Assembly: GCA_002415025.1 (NCBI GenBank)
Contig: DIBR01000029.1
Span: 127,075-135,027 of the forward strand
Direction of reading: 5' to 3'
DNA from: Spongiibacteraceae bacterium UBA5047
GTDB lineage: Bacteria; Pseudomonadota; Gammaproteobacteria; Pseudomonadales; Spongiibacteraceae
Length of the DNA: 7,953 bases
Position numbers and translations under genes: made by a program. Positions 1-6,776 of this stretch are shown in pieces. The notes below the pieces were generated by a model. The model worked only from the letters and a program-made list of their open reading frames with translations. It searched no databases and was not told the DNA's origin. Every line of letters begins with the position of its first letter. Position 1 is the first letter of the stretch.

Positions 1-70
1 CTACGAATCCTGTTCAGCAGCAAGCGCTCGCAGCTGTGTGAGCCTGCCCTGCAGGCGAATACCCGCCGGA

Positions 71-1270
71 CTATAAATGAGAACTCGCGCCGGCGTCTTC
101 AACATTTTCTGCGGGCAGTCGCAACTGCGAAATTGCCCAGACCAGAATCATCAGGCTTGCAACGATGCCCAGTGACCAGGCGGCAGTATAGCCAAACTGA
201 CTGAGCAGGATGCCTGCACCCAGCGGCCCGAACATTCTGCCAAAGGCCGAGCTGGAACTCCCCATTCCCATCATTTGTCCGCGCAGGCTGGGCGCGCTGC
301 GGTTGGTTAGCAGGGCGTTGAGCACCGGTGTGCCAATCGTGCCGCCGGTTACGCTGATAAAAAAGGCCAGCAGAATCACCGTCTCCGAATCGGCGGCAAT
401 CGCCAGAATAAAGCCGGCGCACATCAGGCTTGCACCTACCGCGAGCAAACGCAGTTCACCCATCTTGCGTACCAGCAGGCCGATAACGCCCGCTTGAAGT
501 ATGGCCATGGTGACGCCAATGGCGCCGAAGGTCATACCCACCTCCCGTGCGCCCCAGGCAAGACTGACGCCCACCCACAAAGGAAACAGATAACTGAAGC
601 AGGTATGGCAGGTGTTGTTGAGAAAATACTGGAAAACCAGCTTGCTGTTGCCCGAGCGCTTCAAGGTTTGAAACATGTTGCCGTTGAGTGCTCCGGCGAG
701 CATTTCGGCTTTTTGAAAGGCGCGCGCTTCACGGTCATGGCTTTCTTTCAGAAACAGCAAACCGGCGAGCAGGGCCGCCGCAGACAAACCGGCAGCCACC
801 AGCCCCGGCAGCATGAAATCGCCGTCGTCGCCCGAGAGTATTCCGCCGAGAAAGGGGCCGATCACCATGCCCAGTCCGAAGGCCGAGCCCATGATGCCCA
901 TATATTTGGCGCGGTCTTTCGGTTCGGTAATATCGGCGACCATGGCCGAGGCGACGCCGAAATTGCCGCTCATAATGCCGGCAATAATGCGGGAAACGTA
1001 GAGCATGGTCAGGGTGTGGGCAAAGGCGAGAATCACATAGGAGACCGCCGCGCCTGACAGGCAAATTAGCAGTACCGGCTTACGGCCTATGCGATCGCTC
1101 AGCTTGCCCCAGAAAGGTCCGACAATGGCGCCGAAGATCGAGTAGGACGCGATCAGCAGCGCAATATCCATATTGTCTGCGCCGACCTGCGGTGCCATAA
1201 AAGGCAGAATGGGAATGATAATGCCGAAGCCGATAAGATCTATCAGAACGGTTACAAATAGAATCGGCAA
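71..1270 (-). CDS. MFS drug/metabolite antiporter, DHA1 (TetA-like) family
   Basis: This is a 399-residue inner-membrane transporter of the 12-TM major facilitator superfamily, most like proton-driven multidrug/TetA-type exporters; the substrate cannot be told from sequence. TM1 carries the LIDLIGFGI signature with D11. The loop 2-3 motif A is seen as GKLSDRIGRKP (55-65). A motif C-like antiporter signature (GSAFGLGMVIGPFLGG, 128-143) lies in TM5, and a second-half GRMFGPLGAG stretch sits near 344-353. The start is TTG: upstream in-frame codons reach a TGA near 1337 without any ATG, GTG or other TTG, and a GGAG lies 8 nt before the TTG. The N-terminus is short for the family, with TM1 starting almost at residue 1. 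It lies 144 nt downstream of the racemase-like gene on the same strand, so the two may be co-transcribed. The family call is firm; the start is less certain. Confidence 0.9.
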   Translation of the reverse strand: MPILFVTVLIDLIGFGIIIPILPFMAPQVGADNMDIALLIASYSIFGAIVGPFWGKLSDRIGRKPVLLICLSGAAVSYVILAFAHTLTMLYVSRIIAGIMSGNFGVASAMVADITEPKDRAKYMGIMGSAFGLGMVIGPFLGGILSGDDGDFMLPGLVAAGLSAAALLAGLLFLKESHDREARAFQKAEMLAGALNGNMFQTLKRSGNSKLVFQYFLNNTCHTCFSYLFPLWVGVSLAWGAREVGMTFGAIGVTMAILQAGVIGLLVRKMGELRLLAVGASLMCAGFILAIAADSETVILLAFFISVTGGTIGTPVLNALLTNRSAPSLRGQMMGMGSSSSAFGRMFGPLGAGILLSQFGYTAAWSLGIVASLMILVWAISQLRLPAENVEDAGASSHL

Positions 1271-1278
1271 AGGGCTAT

Positions 1279-1282
1279 CTCC
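1279..1282 (-). promoter_or_regulatory. Ribosome binding site (GGAG) supporting a TTG start
   Basis: On the minus strand GGAG is followed by 8 nt and then TTG. This is the only plausible initiation site in the frame, so it decides the start of the MFS gene ending at 71. Confidence 0.5.
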
Positions 1283-1326
1283 AGTGGCCGCGTCGCAAGG
1301 TTCTGCGGCATCGGATTGAAAAGGGC

Positions 1327-1390
1327 GGATGTCTCACAGCCGGGGGGGAGCGAAGCGAACCAGACCTAACTCCAGAACTGAGAGACATCC
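1327..1390. repeat. 64-bp element with 13-bp imperfect inverted repeats
   Basis: GGATGTCTCACAG at 1327-1339 is the reverse complement of 1378-1390 in 12 of 13 positions; the innermost 9 bp unbroken match is GGATGTCTC/GAGACATCC. The 38-nt interior contains a run of seven G (1342-1348), a small GCGAAGCG motif and the related octamers CCAGACCT and CCAGAACT. There is no T-run beside it and no obvious target-site duplication. It fills the gap between two same-strand genes. It may be a REP/MITE-like palindromic unit, an IS-end remnant, or an mRNA hairpin affecting the downstream MFS gene; sequence alone does not decide. Confidence 0.55.
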
Positions 1391-1414
1391 ATAACACGGT
1401 TAACGGATGACGTT

Positions 1415-2173
1415 TTAATGTTCGGCCAGTAGCGAGCCGAATCCGCGAATACGATCGTTTATGCCATTGGCGCGCAGGGCATGCCAGAACGTCAGCGCAT
1501 TGATTGCCAGAACCGGTTTGCCCAGCTCTTTCTCCAATTGCGCGGCAAGTTCAACAAAAAACAGATTGGTGCCGGCCTGCAGAATCAGATCAACGTCGTC
1601 GCCGTTCACTTCTTCGACAAGCGCGCGGGTTTTGGCAAAACTTTCGTGAGCGATGCTGACCGGGCTATCGGATTTGTGCCCGGCAATACGCACCACTTCA
1701 TAGCCGATATCACCGAGAAATTTTACAACCTGCTGATCGCCCACCGGCATGTACGGTGTGATCACGCCGATGCGTCGCGCTTTGGGGTAGCAGCTCAGGG
1801 CATCGAGAATAGCCTGCGCACCAAAGGTGATGTTACAACCGCCCACGTCCTGGGCAATGGCGTTGTACTTTTGAAATTCGCGATCGGAGCGGTCTTTGCC
1901 GTCCCAGAAAGTTTCCGCTGAGTAGCCAAAGATCACGTGGTCCGGCTGACAGGTCAGTGCATCGCGCAAACCCTGCTCGGTAGCCGCACCGATGGCCTTC
2001 ACCATATTCACGAAGTCTTCCTCGGTTTTGACCGAGAAGGGTGGAATCACACAGGCGCGGGTTGCCAGCACAACGCCTTCGGGGCGCATCATGTGATATT
2101 CGGTTTCAACGGCGGTGTTGGTTGAGGGCACCAGCACAGAGAATTTTTTCCGGTAACCGTAGTAGTCGCTCAT
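1415..2173 (-). CDS. Asp/Glu racemase superfamily protein (maleate isomerase / arylmalonate decarboxylase-like) lacking canonical cysteines
   Basis: This 252-residue soluble cytoplasmic protein has the two-lobed Asp/Glu racemase fold. The family signature PSTNTAVETEY (16-26) carries N19, the carboxylate-binding Asn conserved in maleate cis-trans isomerases and AMDases. Other matches are IGVITPY (135-141), the LGKPVLAINALTFWHALR stretch (217-234) and the length. Active members use one or two cysteines, in a GCTS-type loop near residue 75-85 and an SAC/SCG loop near 190-200. Here those loops read FGYSAETFWDG (82-92) and LQAGTNLFF (198-206), putting Y84 and G201 at the expected Cys positions by eye. 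The remaining cysteines (41, 75, 113, 128) are not at these sites. Cys-dependent racemase or isomerase chemistry is therefore unlikely and the function is unknown. The ATG at 2173 has only a weak purine-rich ribosome site (AACGGCAAAG). It is divergent from the SDR at 2277. Confidence 0.85.
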   Translation of the reverse strand: MSDYYGYRKKFSVLVPSTNTAVETEYHMMRPEGVVLATRACVIPPFSVKTEEDFVNMVKAIGAATEQGLRDALTCQPDHVIFGYSAETFWDGKDRSDREFQKYNAIAQDVGGCNITFGAQAILDALSCYPKARRIGVITPYMPVGDQQVVKFLGDIGYEVVRIAGHKSDSPVSIAHESFAKTRALVEEVNGDDVDLILQAGTNLFFVELAAQLEKELGKPVLAINALTFWHALRANGINDRIRGFGSLLAEH

Positions 2174-2186
2174 AGCTTTGCCGTTC

Positions 2187-2231
2187 TTGCAATAAAGAAC
2201 TAAAGATATAACAATAGTTCAAATGGTGCAA
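2187..2231. promoter_or_regulatory. Dyad-symmetric putative operator / divergent promoter region
   Basis: In the 103-nt gap between divergent genes, GAACTA (2197-2202) pairs with TAGTTC (2215-2220) across 12 nt. An outer TTGC (2187-2190) pairs with GCAA (2228-2231) about nearly the same centre. The region is AT-rich compared with its surroundings. A weak plus-strand sigma-70-like promoter can be read as TTGCAA (2187-2192), a 17-nt spacer and AACAAT (2210-2215), overlapping the dyad. This layout suits a homodimeric repressor controlling one or both genes, but no regulator gene is in the window. Inferred from sequence pattern only. Confidence 0.35.
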
Positions 2232-2276
2232 TATCGAGTGCTCCAATCGGTGGAATAAATAAGGGAAGGCGGCTTC

Positions 2277-2984
2277 ATGACTTCAGAGAACACGACAAAC
2301 AAGGTGGCTTTGGTTACCGGCGCCAACCGGGGAATTGGTCTGGAGATTGCCCGGCAACTGCTGGACAAGGGTATGCGGGTGATCGCCACCAGTCGAAGCG
2401 GCGACAGGATTGATGAACTGGCGGGTTTCGAGCACGTTGATGTTCAGGTCCTCAATGTGGGTGACGATAGCAGCGTCAAGCGTCTGGCGGATTATGTAGA
2501 ACAGCAATACGGCGGGCTGGATGTGCTGATTAACAATGCGGGCATCGCTCTGGACAAATGGGTGCCGGCCCTCAGCCTGAAACTGGATGATTACCGGGCG
2601 ACGATGGAAACCAATCTTTATGGCGTGCTGCGCTGCTGTCAGGCTTTTGTGCCGATGATGCAGCGGCGTGGTAGCGGTCGGGTGGTCAATCTCTCCAGCG
2701 AGCTGGGTTCATTAACGGATGTGCAGATGGGCTCATCGCTGGCTTATCGCTCTTCCAAGACGGCATTGAATTCGCTTACGGCCTTGCTGGCCTGTGAGTT
2801 GAAAGATTTCCCCGATATTCTTGTGAATGCCTCCTGCCCCGGCTGGGTTCGTACCGAGCTCGGTGGCGACGATGCGCCCCTGTCAGTCGCCGAAGGCGCA
2901 GATACCGCCGTGTGGCTGGCGACGCTTCCCGCCGGTGGCCCCAGTGGCGGCCTGTTTCGCGAGCGCGCGCCTTACCCCTGGTAG
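2277..2984 (+). CDS. SDR family NAD(P)H-dependent oxidoreductase, carbonyl reductase type
   Basis: This is a 235-residue classical short-chain dehydrogenase/reductase, cytoplasmic. The Rossmann motif TGANRGIG is at 14-21 and NNAG at 86-89. N113 is the structural/catalytic Asn, S141 the likely catalytic Ser (NLSSELG), and YRSSK (157-161) gives Y157 and K161. PGWVRTELGG (188-197) follows. R40 just after the second strand suggests NADPH preference. The tail GGLFRERAPYPW resembles the end of carbonyl-reductase-like SDRs, where a GGFFRDG...PW ending is common. It probably reduces a ketone or aldehyde; the substrate is unknown. The ATG at 2277 has a good ribosome site (GGGAAGG, 7 nt upstream). It is divergent from the racemase-like gene and 95 nt ahead of a methyltransferase, with which it may be co-transcribed. 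Strong family call. Confidence 0.92.
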   Translation: MTSENTTNKVALVTGANRGIGLEIARQLLDKGMRVIATSRSGDRIDELAGFEHVDVQVLNVGDDSSVKRLADYVEQQYGGLDVLINNAGIALDKWVPALSLKLDDYRATMETNLYGVLRCCQAFVPMMQRRGSGRVVNLSSELGSLTDVQMGSSLAYRSSKTALNSLTALLACELKDFPDILVNASCPGWVRTELGGDDAPLSVAEGADTAVWLATLPAGGPSGGLFRERAPYPW

Positions 2985-3067
2985 GTTTTGGCTATTGGCA
3001 GAATCAACGCCGGAAATAGGGTCTTTGTCGAGGATTGATGTAGGCTTGTCGTCAACAATTGAGCCGC

Positions 3068-3071
3068 AGGG
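3068..3071 (+). promoter_or_regulatory. Ribosome binding site deciding the methyltransferase start
   Basis: AGGG is followed by 8 nt and the ATG at 3080. This favours that ATG over the upstream TTG at 3059. Confidence 0.5.
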
Positions 3072-3079
3072 CGCAGGTA

Positions 3080-3832
3080 ATGACGAAGGACCGATTCTCC
3101 CAGCAGTCTGACCACTATCGGCTATACCGGCCGGGTTATCCGCCGGAACTGTTCTCCCGGCTGGCTGCCATCGCGCCCGGCACGCAAAGGGCCTGGGACT
3201 GCGGTTGCGGCACAGGACAGGCGAGCCTTCCCCTGGCGGGTTATTTTGACGAGGTGATTGCCTCTGACTTGAGTTGGCAACAACTGAGCCAGGCAGAGCG
3301 CGCAAACAACCTTCGCTTCTGTGCGGCCAGCGCCAACGCGCCGCCGTTTGCCGATAACAGCGTAGATCTGATTTTGGTTGCGCAAGCCTTGCACTGGTTT
3401 GATTTACCGAAGTTCTTCGCCGCCTGCGAGCGGATACTGAAACCCGGTGGTGTGATGGCAGTGCTGACCTATAACCTGCTGAGTATTTCAGAGGAGATTG
3501 ATCCGCTGATCCAGCATTTGTATTTCGATGTGCTGGGAGATTACTGGGACGCGGAGCGCAAGCTGGTTGAAAATGCCTACGCGGATATTGATTTTCCCTT
3601 TACCGCACAAAGCTTCGCTGACTCGGAAATGCGCAGTGCCTGGAGTTGCGAGCAATTGTTGGGTTATCTCGGCACCTGGTCGGCGGTGAAGCAGTATGCC
3701 AGCGCGAATGGTGGTGATGCGGTGCGACAGATTGCGCCCCAGGTGAAGGCCCTATGGCCTGAATCGGGTAATGCTACCTTGCCGGTGCGCTGGCCCTTGC
3801 GCTGCATCGTCAGGCGCAAGAACGGTAGCTAG
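3080..3832 (+). CDS. Class I SAM-dependent methyltransferase (Methyltransf_11 type)
   Basis: This is a 250-residue cytoplasmic methyltransferase. The N-terminus KDRFSQQSDHYRLYRPGYP is typical of a small-molecule methyltransferase group related to ubiE/trans-aconitate methyltransferase-like proteins. Motif I, AWDCGCGTGQAS (38-49), binds SAM. D63 in VIASDLS is the acidic residue for the ribose. AQALHWFD (101-108) is the motif IV region, and ILKPGGVMAVLTYN (119-132) is the post-motif strand. The acceptor substrate cannot be inferred. I chose the ATG at 3080 because AGGG lies 8 nt before it and it begins at the family's usual MTKDRFS; an in-frame TTG at 3059 would add seven residues with no family support. 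The stop codon TAG overlaps that of the convergent lipoprotein gene. Confidence 0.9.
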   Translation: MTKDRFSQQSDHYRLYRPGYPPELFSRLAAIAPGTQRAWDCGCGTGQASLPLAGYFDEVIASDLSWQQLSQAERANNLRFCAASANAPPFADNSVDLILVAQALHWFDLPKFFAACERILKPGGVMAVLTYNLLSISEEIDPLIQHLYFDVLGDYWDAERKLVENAYADIDFPFTAQSFADSEMRSAWSCEQLLGYLGTWSAVKQYASANGGDAVRQIAPQVKALWPESGNATLPVRWPLRCIVRRKNGS

Positions 3833-5406
3833 TTTTCCGTGTATTTATAGATTGAAAGTTTTCCCGGCGGCAACTGCAGATCTTCCGGCCCGTCGGTTTC
3901 AGCCGGGTCCATATCCAGCGAGTTGTGCTGGGCCGCTACAATTTCATTCAGGCCGTCGCCGTCGACATCGGCCACAATGGCCATGCCAAACATCTTCGCC
4001 TCGTCTACGATATCTTCGCGAAAGCTACCGTCTGGCTGCTGAATAAAGGCAAAAAGTTTGTCGTTGCCGTCACCGGGTACGGCAACATCGGGGCGGCCAT
4101 CATTGTTGATATCACCGACATTGAATATGCCGGGCACACCCTGGCTGGCCGGGCTGCCGTAGTAGAGTGTTACCCGAAAGTTGGTTGAAATGGTGTGTTT
4201 TTCCCACTGGGACGTGCTGGTGGGGTCGTCGGGAATTTCAAACCAGTACAGCCCCGGTGGTACGGTGACATTGCCGTCGGCGTCCTGAAAGCGCGGGTCG
4301 CCATCGTTGTTGTGCGAGTCGACTACGAGTTCATCCTTGCCGTCCATATCAATGTCGGCAAATTCCATGTGATAGCCAAGCCCGATGGTGTTGTCGATAA
4401 CATGGTGACGCCATTTTCCTGCGTAGCCATTGGCAGCGCTCGGCGCTTCCCGGTTTTCCAGCCACACCAGAGAGGGGTTAAGCGTTGCCGGGTGTTCTTC
4501 GTCGTAGCCGTGACCGAAGAACTGGCTCAACACGATATCCTGATCGCCGTCGCCATCAATATCGTGCAGCTTGATAAATACGCCGCCCATATTGTCTACG
4601 TTATTGCCGTTGGCATCGGTTGCGGTAATTTCATAGTAATCAAACATTGCTGCGGCGTTACTGCTGCCGTTATTGCGATACCACTCAACTCGCATTTCTT
4701 CACCACCATCAGGCGAGCCCAGTGGGTTGTCGGGACGTTGGGTTTTCGCGGATGTCGTGACGATATCGGGCAGGCCGTCACCATCGAGGTCAGTCTGGTC
4801 GCTTTCGTGCCAAAAGTAGAGCTGATTGGTCAGTAGTGTAGTGTGTTGCAACGAAAAGAAGTTATGTGTCGGGTTGCCAAGGTTATTGCCATCGAGCCAG
4901 AAGTACGCTCCGCCAAGCGTGGTCAAAAAACCGGTCTGGACGATGATGTCCTTGCGGCCGTCGTTATTGACGTCAAAAATCTGGGGCGTATTGATAAACG
5001 GGTATCCCTGCAGATCGCTGGTGCCGATAAGCACGGTTTCGCTCCAGGGGCCGGCAAGACAATCGGTGCCCGCTGTTCCGCAGCCACTGGTGTTAAAGCG
5101 CCGCAGTGCGCCTCGCGACAAGGCGGTGGGTGGCCCCGGTGGTGTTTGCTCGACCAGTGTCGACAGGAATATTTCGAGTCCGTTCGTGCTGTCGCCGTCG
5201 ATATCGCCTACGGCGATAAACCCGGCAGATTGCTGCTCGCTGACAATGGGGTACTCGATATAACGTACGTTTACGCTGGCGTTACCCGTGCCGCCGGAAG
5301 GTGTTGCCGGGCTGGCAGAGCTGCTCGATGAGCTACTGTTACACCCGGTGATTGCAACCAGGAGTGTGCAAAACAGCGCTATTGAAAGTGGTGATGTAGG
5401 TTTCAT
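3829..5406 (-). CDS. Secreted lipoprotein with seven FG-GAP/VCBS-type Ca-binding repeats (beta-propeller)
   Basis: This is a 525-residue exported lipoprotein. A type II signal peptide ends in the lipobox ITGC with C22 as the lipidated residue. Residue +2 is Asn rather than Asp, so Lol sorting to the outer membrane is expected. A Ser-rich linker (24-31) and Gly/Pro tether follow. Seven DxDxDG-type loops start at D68, D145, D206, D282, D351, D432 and D480 (e.g. DLDGDGLPDI, DIDGDGDQDI, DVDGDGLNEI). These are the calcium loops of FG-GAP/VCBS repeats and suggest a seven-bladed propeller. C109 and C116 could form a disulfide. No catalytic domain is seen, so binding or scaffolding at the cell surface is likely. 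The start ATG overlaps the upstream MFS stop (ATGA), with GGAGG 10 nt before it, so translation is coupled. The ligand is unknown. Confidence 0.88.
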   Translation of the reverse strand: MKPTSPLSIALFCTLLVAITGCNSSSSSSSASPATPSGGTGNASVNVRYIEYPIVSEQQSAGFIAVGDIDGDSTNGLEIFLSTLVEQTPPGPPTALSRGALRRFNTSGCGTAGTDCLAGPWSETVLIGTSDLQGYPFINTPQIFDVNNDGRKDIIVQTGFLTTLGGAYFWLDGNNLGNPTHNFFSLQHTTLLTNQLYFWHESDQTDLDGDGLPDIVTTSAKTQRPDNPLGSPDGGEEMRVEWYRNNGSSNAAAMFDYYEITATDANGNNVDNMGGVFIKLHDIDGDGDQDIVLSQFFGHGYDEEHPATLNPSLVWLENREAPSAANGYAGKWRHHVIDNTIGLGYHMEFADIDMDGKDELVVDSHNNDGDPRFQDADGNVTVPPGLYWFEIPDDPTSTSQWEKHTISTNFRVTLYYGSPASQGVPGIFNVGDINNDGRPDVAVPGDGNDKLFAFIQQPDGSFREDIVDEAKMFGMAIVADVDGDGLNEIVAAQHNSLDMDPAETDGPEDLQLPPGKLSIYKYTEN

Positions 5407-5421
5407 GCGCTGGCAGCCTCC
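5403..5421 (-). promoter_or_regulatory. ATGA translational-coupling junction with internal GGAGG
   Basis: On the minus strand GGAGG (5421-5417) lies inside the end of the MFS gene, 10 nt before the lipoprotein ATG (5406-5404). The MFS TGA is at 5405-5403, giving an ATGA overlap. This is the classic arrangement for termination-reinitiation. Confidence 0.6.
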
Positions 5422-6728
5422 GCATTGACGGGCATATCCGTGTCGGGGGGCACCACGACCTTACGGCGTACCATTGCTGCCCAAACGCACACCACGGCAT
5501 TGAGTACGCCAAATAACACAAAGGGAGCTGCGGGGTTTATATGGCTGAAAAGCCAGCCGCCGCCCGCGGTGCCAACCAGAATACCGATGGCCCCTGCAAC
5601 ACCGAAAAAGCCGATAACCGCGCCACGACGCTGGGCCGGAGCTTGCTGGCCGACCAGCGCCTGACTACTGACAAAGGCGCTGATCTCGGCGACGCCCATC
5701 ACGGCCAGCAAACCAAATACCCAGGGGGCCGTGGGGTCGGTCACAAATGACACTGACAGGTAGACCACAGCGGCGAGCCCGGAGGCTAACATAACCGCTG
5801 TGCTGCGGCTGACGCGGTCGCTGATATAGCCCATGAGCAGCGCGCCAATCATGGCGCCGGTAACAGTGGTGAGCACGCGAGGTACGGCGAGTTCCTGCAT
5901 GGCCTGACTCGGCGCCATGCCCATGGACTGAATGCCGAACTGTACTAGCCACAGGCCCATAAACGCCCCGGTTACTGCAAGATCACCGCGCGAAATAAAC
6001 GCGGCGCCATAGGACAGTGCAACACCCGGATCGCGTCCGGCTGCCAGACCGTGCTTTAACATCACGCCCACAGATTCGCGTTGAATGGGTGCGGCGGGTT
6101 TGTGCGGAGCAAGCCCGATCAGAGCAATGATTGTGCCGGCTACGCCCATGGCGCCACCAATGGCGAAGGTGATTTGCTGGGCTTCCAGTTCGGAGTAGCC
6201 CTGGCCTGCAAACACACCCGGCATAAAGCCGAGGGCGGGCGGAATGAACGCACCGATGGTGGCAATAAAGCCCTGCAGGCCATTGGCCTTACCGCGGTCT
6301 TTGTTGGTTGCATAATCGGCTACCACAGTGACCATCATGCCGACCATGGCGGCTCCACCAAAGGCGATGATAAGCCGGTACGCCAGCAGCTGCGGCACAT
6401 TTTGGGCAAAGGGGTAGAGGAAAAAGCCCAACGAAGTCAGACCCAGGCCAAGCGCGTACACCGGTTTGCGACCCAGGCGGTCTGCCATGACGCCATACAG
6501 CGCCATCATGACAATAAACACGGCCTCCTGCAGTGCCGCGAGCATGCCCGTTAGTGTTGCCTGGTCGGCAATAGGAATGTCGATGACCTGAAGCAGACCG
6601 GGTTGAAGAATGGCCAGCGCACCGGCATAGCCGGAGGATATAAGGGCAGCCAGCAGATACGCTGTCATATGCCAGCGCGTAATACCCGCATTCAGTTCAA
6701 TGCCTAAATAACGTGTGGCTGCGCTCAT
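5403..6728 (-). CDS. MFS transporter (12 TM)
   Basis: This is a 441-residue inner-membrane major facilitator. Motif A, GVMADRLGRK (79-88), lies between TM2 and TM3, and its second-half counterpart GYISDRVSR (300-308) lies between TM8 and TM9. R118 (LAYRLI) is in TM4, and a long cytoplasmic loop (about 208-230) separates the halves. Hydrophobic segments fit 12 helices, with short cytoplasmic termini. The direction and substrate of transport cannot be read. It sits 28 nt after the RCCR-like gene and overlaps the lipoprotein gene by 4 nt, so a linked role, uptake or export of the substrate or product of the reductase, is inferred. The ATG has GGGA 6 nt upstream. It is not closely similar to the MFS gene at 71-1270. 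Confidence 0.9.
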   Translation of the reverse strand: MSAATRYLGIELNAGITRWHMTAYLLAALISSGYAGALAILQPGLLQVIDIPIADQATLTGMLAALQEAVFIVMMALYGVMADRLGRKPVYALGLGLTSLGFFLYPFAQNVPQLLAYRLIIAFGGAAMVGMMVTVVADYATNKDRGKANGLQGFIATIGAFIPPALGFMPGVFAGQGYSELEAQQITFAIGGAMGVAGTIIALIGLAPHKPAAPIQRESVGVMLKHGLAAGRDPGVALSYGAAFISRGDLAVTGAFMGLWLVQFGIQSMGMAPSQAMQELAVPRVLTTVTGAMIGALLMGYISDRVSRSTAVMLASGLAAVVYLSVSFVTDPTAPWVFGLLAVMGVAEISAFVSSQALVGQQAPAQRRGAVIGFFGVAGAIGILVGTAGGGWLFSHINPAAPFVLFGVLNAVVCVWAAMVRRKVVVPPDTDMPVNAEAASA

Positions 6729-6750
6729 ATCGGTTCCCGCTTTGTATTGT

Positions 6751-6776
6751 TAAAAATCAGCCTTTTTTGGCGGCTG
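6751..6776 (-). terminator. Weak hairpin plus T-tract after the RCCR-like gene
   Basis: On the minus strand CAGCC (6776-6772), a 9-nt loop and GGCTG (6762-6758) are followed directly by ATTTTTA (6757-6751). The 5-bp stem spans the last codons of the RCCR-like gene. It could give partial termination before the MFS gene, but the stem is short and the A-rich loop is partly just Lys codons. Confidence 0.25.

Noticed and set aside
1..105. A 34-codon minus-strand frame (ATG at 105, TAG at 1-3) ending in ...QLRALAAEQDS
   Set aside because: It reads plausibly but overlaps the MFS 3' end, has no ribosome site at its ATG and matches no family I know. It could equally be chance, so it was not called as a gene.
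494..1057. Plus-strand open frame of 187 codons inside the MFS gene
   Set aside because: It is antisense to a clear transporter, rich in His/Gly/Ala as expected of a shadow frame, and has no recognisable domain.
1299..1301. ATG upstream of the first MFS gene, suggesting a frameshifted longer N-terminus
   Set aside because: It is out of frame, lacks a ribosome site and ends within 20 codons. The TTG at 1270 with GGAG is a simpler start, though an old frameshift cannot be excluded.
2985..3079. Possible promoter between the SDR and the methyltransferase
   Set aside because: Only poor -35/-10 matches are visible in this 95-nt gap, with no convincing hairpin or dyad.
4195..4836. Plus-strand open frame of 213 codons inside the lipoprotein gene
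   Set aside because: It is antisense to the repeated DxDxDG loops. Its hydrophobic Val/Ile-rich runs are the complement of Asp codons, not membrane helices.
4100..5240. DNA-level tandem repeats from the Asp-rich loops
   Set aside because: The similarity is explained by repeated protein motifs. Spacing is irregular and there is no nucleotide-level array or CRISPR-like structure.
6081..6554. Plus-strand open frame of 157 codons inside the second MFS gene
   Set aside because: It is an antisense shadow, with no ribosome site and no family resemblance.
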